From Longilinea sp. (GTDB lineage: Bacteria > Chloroflexota > Anaerolineae > Anaerolineales > Anaerolineaceae): DNA of 34,965 bases. The position numbers and the translations under genes are program-made. Position 1 is the stretch's first letter. Every line of letters starts with the position of its first letter. The stretch is taken from positions 1 to 34,965 of the forward strand of contig JAPKMQ010000007.1 of NCBI GenBank assembly GCA_026645875.1, read 5' to 3'. The notes below the pieces were generated by a model. It was given only the letters and a program-made list of their open reading frames with translations, was not told where the DNA came from and searched no databases. This document shows positions 15,657 through 24,039 of this stretch, piece by piece.

Positions 15657-15738
15657 GCCAGTTGTTCCAGGTAACCGGGAGAAAAGACCCCGACATGACG
15701 ATTACCTACTCCGATTGAACCGGACGGCTACTCCCCAT
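15651..15738 (-). promoter_or_regulatory. yybP-ykoY (Mn2+-sensing) riboswitch
   Basis: The minus-strand RNA starts with the class signature GGGGAGUAGCC (15736-15726), has an internal CGUCAU, and ends with GGCGAGACC (15659-15651); these are the conserved elements of the two metal-binding loops of the yybP-ykoY class. It lies just after a strong promoter and before a P-type ATPase gene, a known context for this class. About 170 bases without a gene (15458-15625) follow before the ATPase start. Confidence 0.85.
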
Positions 15739-15748
15739 CAATTTATTT

Positions 15749-15777
15749 ATCTTACCAAGAACCGATATGCCTGTCAA
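15749..15777 (-). promoter_or_regulatory. Promoter of the riboswitch-ATPase unit
   Basis: On the minus strand a perfect -35 TTGACA (15777-15772) is followed after exactly 17 bases by TAAGAT (15754-15749). Transcription would begin a few bases before the GGGGAGUAG motif of the riboswitch. Confidence 0.85.
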
Positions 15778-15823
15778 ATTAATCTTAGATAAGGATTGTA
15801 CAACCCGAGAATATTGGATCCAG

Positions 15824-16999
15824 TTACAGCGCGGGTAATGATATTGTGAAGCGGCTGCCCAAGCCGGGTGTCGATTGCGCTTCAATTTTCCCGCCGTGGT
15901 TTTCAATAACTTCGCGCGCAATAGAGAGACCTAATCCAATGCCACGATAGAGGTTGTCGCCAATCCGCTCCGTATGAAAAAAGCGGTCATAAATATGCGG
16001 CATAATTTCAGGGCTGATCCCTGCGCCATGATCCGCGATGGCGATGTGGCACTGGCTGCCGGTTTGATCGACCGTAACAGTTACCTCACCGCCGGGCTGG
16101 CTGAACTTGATGGCATTATCCAAAATGGCAGCAATGGCCCGCTCAAGGCTCTTTGGGAAGGCGCGCACCAGGATTCCACGTGGTGGAAGTATCGTGGTCA
16201 GGAGGATGTTGTTGTTGGCGGCTGTTTGACGGTATTGTTCTACGGCGTTTTTGACGATGGGTGTGAGTTCAGTCGGCTTAAGATCCGGCAAGATCAGGTT
16301 CACCTCTTGAAGGAAAAGCAGGTTATTGACTAATGAGGTGATATCCTGAACATGGCGGCCAATGATATCCACGGCCGACCTTAAATCGGCATCATGCAGC
16401 TTGCCGGTTTGGATCATTTGGAGGTAGCCATTGGTGGCCATTAATGGCGTCCGCAATTCGTGTGCCAGAACGGTCAGAAATTCGTTACGGGCAACTTCCA
16501 GTTCGGCAAGTTGTTGGTAGGCCAGCGCCAGTTCTTTTGCCTTGACGCGCAAATCTTCAATCGCCATCTCGTCGTTTTCCCGTAAACGGCGACTGACTTC
16601 ACGGACCACGGCCAGGGAAATGCTTGAACTTTTTTCAAGCAGGTTGGAAAACGCATCCTTTTCCAACACGAGTACGGAGGCTGGTTCAACGGTCGCAACC
16701 GTGGCAGCTCTGGGCGCGTTATGGATGATTGCCATTTCGCCGAAAAAATCGCCTGCGGAAAGATGCTTGAGGATGCGTGTTTCGCCAGCATTGATGATTT
16801 TGGTGACGATAACCTTGCCTTCCAGGATGATATAAAAAGTAGTCTCGAACTCGCCTTCGTGGCAAAGAACGGTGTTTTCCGGCACTGTTTTCACGGTTCC
16901 GGATTGGACGATGCGGACGGCTTCCTCCTCATGCAGGCCTGGGAAGGCATGCAGCAGGGTGTGAATGAGCGTTGAGGTTGGGTCGATGTCGATTTTCAT
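15824..16999 (-). CDS. Sensor histidine kinase with N-terminal cyclic-nucleotide-binding domain
   Basis: A soluble 391-residue kinase. Residues about 15-125 form a Crp/cNMP-type beta-roll with GDFFGEMAII followed by APRAATVA, keeping the Arg that binds the nucleotide phosphate. A coiled linker leads to a HisKA domain with phospho-acceptor His180 in LAHELRTPL, then a HATPase domain with an N box (LDNAIKF), DHGAGIS and GIGLGLSIAREV. No transmembrane segment is present, so it senses a cytoplasmic signal. ATG 16999 starts 13 bases after the DUF1028 stop; an upstream ATG at 17050 overlapping that gene is possible, and neither has a clear ribosome site. No response regulator gene lies nearby. Third gene of an operon with a diguanylate cyclase. 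Confidence 0.93.
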   Translation of the reverse strand: MKIDIDPTSTLIHTLLHAFPGLHEEEAVRIVQSGTVKTVPENTVLCHEGEFETTFYIILEGKVIVTKIINAGETRILKHLSAGDFFGEMAIIHNAPRAATVATVEPASVLVLEKDAFSNLLEKSSSISLAVVREVSRRLRENDEMAIEDLRVKAKELALAYQQLAELEVARNEFLTVLAHELRTPLMATNGYLQMIQTGKLHDADLRSAVDIIGRHVQDITSLVNNLLFLQEVNLILPDLKPTELTPIVKNAVEQYRQTAANNNILLTTILPPRGILVRAFPKSLERAIAAILDNAIKFSQPGGEVTVTVDQTGSQCHIAIADHGAGISPEIMPHIYDRFFHTERIGDNLYRGIGLGLSIAREVIENHGGKIEAQSTPGLGSRFTISLPAL

Positions 17000-17012
17000 G
17001 GCTTGGCGCGGC

Positions 17013-17930
17013 TTATGAGGAAAGTTGATCCAGCGTTTCTGGGCTAACATTTAACAGGCCGGCGGCGGGCAGCCTGCGAAGCAGCGTCCGCCAGGCGGGC
17101 TGCTGGCGAAAAATTTCAGCAAGAATAGAGGATGCCTCGTCCACGCGTCCCAATTCCGCCAGGGTCACCGCGTGCCAGAATGGCAGCTCGAGGATTTCGG
17201 GAGCCAGGGATGCAGCCTTTTGATACGCATGCAATGCCTGATCAACATCACCCTCTCCCAGTTTTTCATCCCCCAGATTCATCGAGTCGTAGGCTTCGCG
17301 GAGACGGATCAACCGCCTCAACTCGGCAATCGGATTGGCGTGGTCTTCCACGCGCAGATCTACCAGGCGGTCTGCCCAGGGGCGGCCGGTGGAGTGGGGC
17401 GCAACCACCAGCAGCGCGGCGGATTGCATGCCACGGATATCCCCCCCGGCGGCTTGCCCGGCTTCCAATGCAGCCAACAGGCGGGCAGATAGATTTCCTT
17501 GCGAGTTGCGGTAAGCGTCCGCCATCGCCGGCCAGACGGTCGGAGAGGCCATCATGTTCGCTTGAACCGAGAAACCCATCCCGGACTCATGACCGGCGTC
17601 CTGAATGCAGCGAAGGCCGGTGTGCACCGCCACATCGTTATTCTTATCCACCATGGCCACCTGGCGAAGATCCCGCCCGCTGTCCGCCGCCAGCAGCCCG
17701 GCCAGCGCCTGCACAGCTGACCGTCCAGCACGCATCAGATCCAGCCCGAGCGGACCATAACTGGGATCCACCATGGATTGCGTGGCGATGACCCCGACCC
17801 CAGCCTCTCCCCACGTGACCAGGCTGCCCACAGAAAACCAGTGCGATTGAACCGCCGCACCCATTTCGCCCGTGAATGGATCGCGCGCAACGATCGAAAA
17901 AGTGTGCGCTAAGGGAAATCTGTTGATCAT
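17013..17930 (-). CDS. DUF1028 protein with C-terminal TPR-like region
   Basis: A 305-residue protein. Residues 8-215 match DUF1028, a predicted Ntn-hydrolase-like fold, with FSIVARDPFTGEMGAAVQS at the start and GFSVQANMM in the middle. From about residue 225 to 290 there are helical repeats of TPR type (DEKLGEGDVDQALHAYQKA, then ELPFWHAVTLAELGRVDEA). Biochemical function is unknown for the family. The start ATG overlaps the stop of the upstream diguanylate cyclase gene in an ATGA, implying coupled translation. It lies between two signalling genes. Confidence 0.9.
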   Translation of the reverse strand: MINRFPLAHTFSIVARDPFTGEMGAAVQSHWFSVGSLVTWGEAGVGVIATQSMVDPSYGPLGLDLMRAGRSAVQALAGLLAADSGRDLRQVAMVDKNNDVAVHTGLRCIQDAGHESGMGFSVQANMMASPTVWPAMADAYRNSQGNLSARLLAALEAGQAAGGDIRGMQSAALLVVAPHSTGRPWADRLVDLRVEDHANPIAELRRLIRLREAYDSMNLGDEKLGEGDVDQALHAYQKAASLAPEILELPFWHAVTLAELGRVDEASSILAEIFRQQPAWRTLLRRLPAAGLLNVSPETLDQLSS

Positions 17931-19840
17931 GATGCTCCGAATTCATCCAATAGTTGACTGCCATGCGCAGCCTTTTTGCGTCGTTTCTGGCGATACATAC
18001 GCAGATCGGCTTGAATCAGGGTTTGATTGATATCCCGGTTGGGATTGGTGGTGGCTCCGCCAATGGAAAAACTGATCTGATCCTGATTGGGGAGGTTGTT
18101 GTTGACTTCTTCGAGGTTGCGCCTCAATCGCAGGATGGCTTGATGCAATTGGTTTTCGTCAGTCTCAAAAAGGAGAATGGCAAACTCGTCACCGCCGATC
18201 CGGGCAATCACATCCCGGGTGCGAAAAGCGCTGACTAAAAGATGGGCAACTTTGCGGATCAACTGATCGCCCGCCCGGTGTCCGTCCTGATCGTTCACCT
18301 CTTTCAGTCCATCCACATCCACAATGATTATACTGGTATGCGGCGAAGTTCCAGCGTCATATTGGCGCAGGATATCATCAAAATGAGCCCGGTTATAAAG
18401 CCCGGTCATCGGATCGTGCGAGCTTTGATATCGTAGCTTTTCCTCGAGTTGTTTCCGCTCGGTGATATCGCGGAAGATGGCCAGGGTGCCATTGTAAACG
18501 CCATCAGAATTGTGCCGGGGTGTGGCGGTTACCAGCACTTCGCGAAGGTTGCCCGCAGCTGACTTCAGCGTAAGTTCATAAGAGGAGGAGATTCCGATGC
18601 GGCGTTTTTCGAGCTGTTCATTCAGGATATTCTTGTGCGTTTCTGGGATAAAAAACATTACGGGCTGGCCGATGACGTTATCCGGCGTGCTTTCGACCAG
18701 TTTTGCGCCTGCCTCATTGATGTAACTGATAATGCCGCTGGTATCGATCATCACAACCCCCTCTCCCTGATATTCAACCAGGAAACGGTAGCGTTGCTCA
18801 CTGATCCGCAGTGCATCCTCGATTTCGTAATGATGGCTAATATCGGTGAAATAGCAAAGCAAGTGTGAATTGGCTTCGGTATGATCAAAATACCATCTGC
18901 ACTTCATTTCTACGGGAACCAGAGCGCCGGACCGCGTGGTTAACTGACACTCGAGGGCGACAATATCCTGATTGCCAGCGCTTTTTTCATCCAGGAATTT
19001 CTGTAACTCCTCGCAGCAATCCAATCTGCCGACGATATCGCTGAAAAGCAGGTTGGAAACGTCATCATTTTGCGTGTAGCCAAGAATTTCCCGCGCAGAG
19101 GGGTTCATCGAAAGGATATTTCCCAGTGAGTCGCAAAGCAACATACCGTAGGGGGAGAGGTCGATCATCGCACGTGGGTAGGAATTTGTTTCCTGGCGAG
19201 GATTCGTTTGTTCAGCTGAGTTTTCGATCCATGACAGCAGCGTTGAAAAATGCCCGTTATTATTACTGTTTGGGACTGGGTTCTGCGCTTGAAAAATCGG
19301 GTTTTGGATGATTTGCTGATTGAGCAAGAGCCGGGGGTGCAGCTCCAGCAAGCGCATGGATGTGTGCAGATCCACGTGGTTTTGATCATAACTCAGGATG
19401 ATGGATGCGCCAGCGCGCGCCCGGTTGTGGAGATTGCTCAAGCCAGCAAAGTGGGCGTCAAAAATTTCCGGCATTTGAGCTGCCCAGGTCATTTCCATCC
19501 ACACACAAAGCGCAGAGAATCCTTCTTGGACGGATTCGGTTTCTCGCCGGCTGTACCAGCTTTCAAATTCCATCAAAATTGGTGAATTGTTGATGCCCAT
19601 CACGAGTTCCATTGTGGGCATCCTGTCTGTAAGGTAGCTGTTGGACTCCAACCAATGGGCAATGAGCCCGGAGTCGTTCTGGTCTCCCCCCGGGAGCAGG
19701 ACAACAGTTTTCTGTTTTTTGAGCTTCGCTTCGTTGATTTGCCAGGCGAAAGCTTCAGTTAAGCGCTGGGGCGTCTGATAAAAATGGGCAACAAGACCTT
19801 GAAAGGGCTTCTGGTTCTTGGGTTCTTCGGGTAAATGCAT
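17927..19840 (-). CDS. MEDS-PAS-PAS diguanylate cyclase (GGDEF)
   Basis: A 637-residue protein with no membrane segment. Residues about 10-200 form a MEDS domain, a sensory module first defined in DcmR and methanogen/methylotroph proteins, ending in a typical LLELHPRLLLNQQIIQNPIF. Two PAS domains follow (about 222-340 and 345-465; the second ends in FRDITERKQLEEKL) and then a GGDEF domain (about 475-625) with intact RIGGDEFAILL. The sequence RTRD five residues upstream is an inhibitory I-site of RxxD type, so it should make c-di-GMP with feedback control. ATG 19840 has GGAG eight bases upstream. First gene of the operon with the DUF1028 protein and histidine kinase. Confidence 0.93.
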   Translation of the reverse strand: MHLPEEPKNQKPFQGLVAHFYQTPQRLTEAFAWQINEAKLKKQKTVVLLPGGDQNDSGLIAHWLESNSYLTDRMPTMELVMGINNSPILMEFESWYSRRETESVQEGFSALCVWMEMTWAAQMPEIFDAHFAGLSNLHNRARAGASIILSYDQNHVDLHTSMRLLELHPRLLLNQQIIQNPIFQAQNPVPNSNNNGHFSTLLSWIENSAEQTNPRQETNSYPRAMIDLSPYGMLLCDSLGNILSMNPSAREILGYTQNDDVSNLLFSDIVGRLDCCEELQKFLDEKSAGNQDIVALECQLTTRSGALVPVEMKCRWYFDHTEANSHLLCYFTDISHHYEIEDALRISEQRYRFLVEYQGEGVVMIDTSGIISYINEAGAKLVESTPDNVIGQPVMFFIPETHKNILNEQLEKRRIGISSSYELTLKSAAGNLREVLVTATPRHNSDGVYNGTLAIFRDITERKQLEEKLRYQSSHDPMTGLYNRAHFDDILRQYDAGTSPHTSIIIVDVDGLKEVNDQDGHRAGDQLIRKVAHLLVSAFRTRDVIARIGGDEFAILLFETDENQLHQAILRLRRNLEEVNNNLPNQDQISFSIGGATTNPNRDINQTLIQADLRMYRQKRRKKAAHGSQLLDEFGAS

Positions 19841-19965
19841 CAAAACCGCTCCAATTCAAGCTCAAAGTATACTTACCGAATAAACAACTGGTTTATACTA
19901 TTGACTGAGTTTATTATAACAAGTATTCCCTTTGAACATTTACTATACTGGTCATAAATTCGTTG

Positions 19966-20667
19966 ATGGATAAAGAAGAGTTGAAATTCGTGCCGGCCGG
20001 GGAAGCCAGATCTGAACTGATCGTGGCGAAATCCAGGTTTATTGCCTGCGCCAACCATGCCGATGCGGTGGAGGATGCCAGGGAGTACATCGCCGCCATT
20101 ACCAGCGGATATCCAGATGCCACCCACCATGTGCCGGCATTCCTGATTGGTCACGGCGCAAGCGTGATCACACATTGCTCGGATAACGGCGAGCCTTCGG
20201 GCACGGCTGGCCGCCCCGTATTATCGGTGTTGACGGGGTCAGGGTTGGGCGATATTGCGGTTGTGGTGGTGCGTTACTTCGGTGGCACGAAACTGGGCAC
20301 GGGCGGACTGGTTCGGGCATACACCGAAGCCAGCCAACGAGTGATTGCGCAATTACCTCGTGCTGTGAAGGTGTCGGCCACGACTCTGATGTTCGAATTG
20401 GAGTATGCTCAACTGGCTACCGCCCGCCGACTGGTTAATCAACACCGCGGTGATATTCTGGATGAAGTATTCCAGGCGGACGTGTGCATGACGGTCCGGT
20501 TAATCTCTGACCAGATCCCAGAATTTGAAGCGGCGTTGCGCAATTTGGGGCGAGGAAGCATTCAGCCCTTGTTGGTTGAGGTTAACCCGGATTCGCTTTT
20601 TCCATTTTCATCAACGGCCGATTGGTTGCAGGCTTCACCAGGAAACGCTTCCGGTATGAAGAAATAA
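19966..20667 (+). CDS. YigZ/IMPACT family protein
   Basis: A 233-residue member of the YigZ (UPF0029, IMPACT N-terminal) family. It has the SRFIA segment near residue 25, the signature DNGEPSGTAGRPVL around residue 70 and VVVVRYFGGTKLGTGGLVRA near residue 100, followed by the ferredoxin-like C-terminal half. The family is tied to translation regulation in eukaryotes; its bacterial role is unclear. A TTG at 19963 precedes the ATG; no Shine-Dalgarno is seen, and a TATACT at 19944-19949 suggests a very short leader. Its last 86 bases overlap the 3' end of the gene on the other strand. Confidence 0.93.
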   Translation: MDKEELKFVPAGEARSELIVAKSRFIACANHADAVEDAREYIAAITSGYPDATHHVPAFLIGHGASVITHCSDNGEPSGTAGRPVLSVLTGSGLGDIAVVVVRYFGGTKLGTGGLVRAYTEASQRVIAQLPRAVKVSATTLMFELEYAQLATARRLVNQHRGDILDEVFQADVCMTVRLISDQIPEFEAALRNLGRGSIQPLLVEVNPDSLFPFSSTADWLQASPGNASGMKK

Positions 20668-21715
20668 GCAGGACAATCACAAACTGATACAGCGTGCTGA
20701 TGACGGCTGAGAACTGATCAATATAAAACACAATCAAATTCAAGCCGGTCAACCCCAAAATCATGCTGACCTGTGCCCAGAACAGACCGCGTTGTTCCTT
20801 GCCGATGAATATCAGGATGAGCGCAGCCAGGCTGAGTATGCCCAGGGCTGCCTGCAGCCCCACGCGGAGCAGGAACCAGTTGATGTTGTACTGGGGAGAA
20901 ATCTCACCGATGGTCAAAAATAGTGGCAGCGGGAATTGAAAATTGGTATAAAAGCGGTATATCAATAGGGAGATCACCTCAATTGTCGAGGTCAGACTCA
21001 GGATTCCCAACAATATGACCAACGCAATGCGGGTTATCCGCTGCGTGAAAAAATCCTCCAGGAAAGCAAGAATCCGGTCGCGGAAATGAATCCAGAAATT
21101 GAGCTTGCGCTCAACCACGCGCACTTGTTCACTTTCAAGGAATTTGAGAAGCTCGTCGGCAAGGTGGGCCAGTTCCGGCTCTTGTTTGGTTTGTGCGACG
21201 GTTTTCAGATCGGATAACAGGGTTTTCTTTTCATCGGCATCCAGATCGTTGTCGAGGACTTCAGCCATGCCGTGCAGGGCATGGTACAGGCGAATGCGGG
21301 GGGTGATTTTCTTCTCCTTGCGGATCTGGAAATAGAACAGTACGGTGAGCAGGAAAAATCCATAGATGATCGGGGCGGCGGGCGGGTAAAAGTAATCGTT
21401 GGATTGGGTGATAAATTTCCCAACCTCGTCTATGAAGAGTCCGACGCCGATTCCACTCAAGATTGCCGAGCTGGTGAAGGCCCATTGATTGAGGAAGAGC
21501 AGGGGGATCAGTGCAGCAACGAAGAGCAGCAATCCACCCCACAGTACGTGGGCAATATGCAGCTCGCTGTTGCCGATCTGCGGGTAGCCAGTTAATTCGA
21601 GAAACAGGCGGGTTATAATTACCGTCGCAGCAAAGCTTACCAGCGAGAGCAGAATCAGTTGTTCGGCTCCCGGTCGGCGGACACCGCTTCGAATGGGTAT
21701 TCCATCTGACTTCAT
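20582..21715 (-). CDS. Multi-pass membrane protein of unknown function
   Basis: A 377-residue protein I cannot assign to a named family. Hydrophobic segments are visible at about 18-40, 52-73, 78-97 and 110-128, then a soluble charged region of about 80 residues (135-215) with acidic and coiled-coil-like stretches, then four or five further segments up to residue 357. The tail is short and basic. The segment GVGLFIDEVGKFI in the third to fourth span and the FYPPAAPIIYG loop are the most distinctive stretches. Start ATG 21715 has an AGAGG site four bases upstream. Convergent with yigZ and overlapping its coding end by 86 bases. Confidence 0.85.
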   Translation of the reverse strand: MKSDGIPIRSGVRRPGAEQLILLSLVSFAATVIITRLFLELTGYPQIGNSELHIAHVLWGGLLLFVAALIPLLFLNQWAFTSSAILSGIGVGLFIDEVGKFITQSNDYFYPPAAPIIYGFFLLTVLFYFQIRKEKKITPRIRLYHALHGMAEVLDNDLDADEKKTLLSDLKTVAQTKQEPELAHLADELLKFLESEQVRVVERKLNFWIHFRDRILAFLEDFFTQRITRIALVILLGILSLTSTIEVISLLIYRFYTNFQFPLPLFLTIGEISPQYNINWFLLRVGLQAALGILSLAALILIFIGKEQRGLFWAQVSMILGLTGLNLIVFYIDQFSAVISTLYQFVIVLLISSYRKRFLVKPATNRPLMKMEKANPG

Positions 21716-21781
21716 GAGTACCTCTCCCGCATAGTCTCTTCATAGTATAGCAGCATCCCGCGTGGTTGGATTGGAGGCAAA

Positions 21782-22879
21782 ATCAAGCACAAACAGATTA
21801 ATGTCGCTTATTTTATCTCCCCGCACGGTTTTGGACACGCCGCGCGGGCCTGCGCGGTGATGGATGCAATTCGACAGATTACACCAACGGCAAAATTCCA
21901 CCTGTACACCACGGTGCCGGAATGGTTTTTCGCGGATTCACTGATTCAATCCTGGACCTATCACGCCTGCGTTACCGATATTGGCATGGTCCAGAAGACC
22001 GCTTTGCAGGAAGATGTTGATGCGACCCTCGAACAACTTGCCCGGTTTATCCCGTTCCCGGCCGGGCAGGTCCTGCGGTTAGCCGATGAGATGCGCGCCT
22101 TGAACGTCAACCTGATCTTGTGCGATATCTCGCCGTTGGGATTGCAGGCGGCGGCGCAGGCGGGACTTCCAGCGGTATTGATTGAAAACTTCACCTGGGA
22201 TTGGATTTATTCCGGGTATGCGGACAAAGTGGATCAATTCAAGCCGTTTGTTGATTATTTGCGAAACCAATTTTCATTGGCGACCGTGCATATCCGCACA
22301 GCGCCGTATTGCGATGTAACCCCTGCGGACCTGATTGCCGCACCCGTCAGCCGCCGACCGCGGAGCAGCCGTGATGAAACGCGTAACAGGTTAGGGATCG
22401 CGCCTGGTCAACGGGCAGTTTTGGTCACCATGGGTGGAATCGCAGACAAATGGGATTTCATCGGGTTGTGCCGGCTTTACCCGCAGACGTTGTTTGTGAT
22501 TCCCGCTGGCGCCGAGCGTGAATTGCGCGTAGCCAATATCCATTACCTGCCGCACCATCATTCATTTTTTCATCCGGACCTGGTGACGGCGTGCGACGCG
22601 GTGATTGGTAAGGTGGGCTACAGCACCATTGCGGAAACCTACTGGGCGGGCATTCCGTTTGGGTATATTTCGCGGCAGGGATTTCGCGAATCGGCCGAAA
22701 TGACTCGATTCATCCGGGCGAACATGCCTGGGTTGGAGATCTTTCAAGAGGAATTCGAACTGGGTGTGTGGCCAGACCGCATTGGCGACCTGTTGCAACT
22801 TAATCCCGTTTGGCGGGCTGGCGAAAATGGCGCCGGCCAGATTGCGGAGTATCTGGCCGGTCGGGGATTCATTGTGTGA
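21782..22879 (+). CDS. Glycosyltransferase-like protein (GT28/MurG-like fold) with a non-canonical start
   Basis: The C-terminal half contains VTMGGIADKW and DAVIGKVGYSTIAETYWAGIPF, resembling the GT-B donor site of MurG-like transferases and the N-terminal domain of plant arabinokinase. The conserved N-terminal loop FISPHGFGHAARA is encoded at about 21812-21850, in frame but upstream of the first ATG/GTG/TTG (GTG 21857). Going back to the in-frame stop at 21743 there is no standard start codon; the best candidate is ATC 21782, four bases after GGAGG (21773-21777), giving 365 residues beginning x-KHKQINVAYF. Either AUC is used as a start or a base change has removed an ATG. Substrate unknown. 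Confidence 0.8.
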   Translation: MKHKQINVAYFISPHGFGHAARACAVMDAIRQITPTAKFHLYTTVPEWFFADSLIQSWTYHACVTDIGMVQKTALQEDVDATLEQLARFIPFPAGQVLRLADEMRALNVNLILCDISPLGLQAAAQAGLPAVLIENFTWDWIYSGYADKVDQFKPFVDYLRNQFSLATVHIRTAPYCDVTPADLIAAPVSRRPRSSRDETRNRLGIAPGQRAVLVTMGGIADKWDFIGLCRLYPQTLFVIPAGAERELRVANIHYLPHHHSFFHPDLVTACDAVIGKVGYSTIAETYWAGIPFGYISRQGFRESAEMTRFIRANMPGLEIFQEEFELGVWPDRIGDLLQLNPVWRAGENGAGQIAEYLAGRGFIV

Positions 22880-22897
22880 AGATCACGATAAGCTGGA

Positions 22898-23194
22898 TCA
22901 GGTTTTGATCCAGTCCTTGATCATCGCGTTGAATTTAACCGGATTGAACTCCTGGAATGTATACCTTGCCAGGTGATTCTTTTGATAGGGATCGTCTGCA
23001 AAGAACGCCTGCAGGGTTTCAAGGTCTTCGCTGCGGGCAACCATAAAAGCGCCAGTCCTGGGCACCTTGGGTCCGGAGATCAGGAGAATATCCTGATCGT
23101 AGCCCGTTTGCAAGAAAGAACGGTGTTCATTGACGATTGGATCCAACTGGTCAGTGGGCACCAGGTATTGAATTTCAGCCAGAAAGTATTTCAT
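22898..23194 (-). CDS. YciI-like protein
   Basis: A 98-residue protein of the YCII family, a dimeric ferredoxin-like fold without settled function. Family marks are HRSFLQTGYDQ, LLISGPKVPRTGA and DDPYQKNHLARYTFQEF. ATG 23194 has AAGGAG six bases upstream; an open frame continues upstream through the hydroxylase gene but that part is a shadow. It follows the hydroxylase gene after 44 bases and is probably cotranscribed. A short perfect hairpin (22893-22913) overlaps the end of the coding region. Confidence 0.9.
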   Translation of the reverse strand: MKYFLAEIQYLVPTDQLDPIVNEHRSFLQTGYDQDILLISGPKVPRTGAFMVARSEDLETLQAFFADDPYQKNHLARYTFQEFNPVKFNAMIKDWIKT

Positions 23195-23238
23195 CGTGGT
23201 CTCCTTGACCCTGCCAAGATGGATGAACGATGCGGTTT

Positions 23239-23880
23239 TTACTCCGCCGGCTTGGTGCTGAACACCGAATCCCATATCGGCGAGGTGACTCCGAACCGTT
23301 TGGTAGGCGTCTTGTAATGGTGCTGCATGTGATAGCGTTTCAGGTATTTCAGGTAGCCCTCGCGCATGGCAAAGTGATGGGTGGCATAATGAATCATGTC
23401 GTATGCCAGGTAGCCCAGGATAAAACCGGAAAAAGTCGGTGCGATCCACAAGGGTGCTTTCAATAAAAACGTGAAAATCACATAGAAAAAGCCGTAGAAG
23501 AGGGCCGCCAGGGGAATGCTGAGGATCGGCGGCATGACCAGGCGGGTCTTGCATTGTGGCTGGGCATGGTGAATACCGTGAAACATGAAGAATATCTTTT
23601 GAGCTTTTTCGCTTTTGGCTTCGAAGTGAAAGAGAAATCGGTGCAAGGTGTATTCTGCCAGCGTCCAGAGGAACAGACCAACGAGAAAGGCAACCGGAAT
23701 GAAGAGGCCGGAGATCCCGGCGGGTAGCGTGATGATTGCACGAATCAGGAAGTAGAGACCCACGGGTAACCATATCAACAGAACAACCAGCGGACTGATG
23801 TGCGTGAAGAATTCCAAGAAATCGGATTTGAACAGGCGGATGGGCACATCGCTATGATTGGTGGGAAAGTGGTTTGACAT
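23239..23880 (-). CDS. Fatty acid hydroxylase / sterol desaturase family membrane protein
   Basis: A 213-residue integral membrane di-iron protein. The histidine clusters HRFLFH, HGIHH, HYATHH and HMQHH are all present in order, with hydrophobic spans between them, and the C-terminal TSPIWDSVF motif is typical of this family. Members hydroxylate fatty acyl chains (2-hydroxylation) or act on sterol and carotenoid substrates; which applies here cannot be told. ATG 23880 has GGAG eight bases upstream and is preferred over an upstream ATG at 23910. The 159 bases upstream contain no gene. Confidence 0.9.
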   Translation of the reverse strand: MSNHFPTNHSDVPIRLFKSDFLEFFTHISPLVVLLIWLPVGLYFLIRAIITLPAGISGLFIPVAFLVGLFLWTLAEYTLHRFLFHFEAKSEKAQKIFFMFHGIHHAQPQCKTRLVMPPILSIPLAALFYGFFYVIFTFLLKAPLWIAPTFSGFILGYLAYDMIHYATHHFAMREGYLKYLKRYHMQHHYKTPTKRFGVTSPIWDSVFSTKPAE

Positions 23881-23990
23881 TTTCGATTCTCCGCATATGA
23901 AGTTGGTCAAAATAAAGGGAAATGGATAACGTCAATCCAGTATATCACATCAAATTTCTCTACATGGGTTTATAAACGATCTTGATAAAA

Positions 23991-24020
23991 CTAAAAACCG
24001 CGCTAACAATCTGCGCGGTT
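23991..24020 (-). terminator. Terminator of the Sensor-domain gene
   Basis: AACCGCGC (minus 24020-24013) pairs with GCGCGGTT (24003-23996) and is followed by TTTTTAGTTTT; it lies 19 bases after the stop at 24040. Confidence 0.88.
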
Positions 24021-24039
24021 GAATTGTGTATCCGCCTGA

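Noticed and set aside
22893-22913. Terminator between the glycosyltransferase-like gene and yciI
   Set aside because: The 8-bp hairpin is perfect but overlaps the yciI coding end and lacks a T run on either strand.
23195-23773. Long N-terminal extension of the YciI protein
   Set aside because: The open frame runs opposite the hydroxylase reading frame, has no family similarity, and AAGGAG plus ATG mark a start at 23194.
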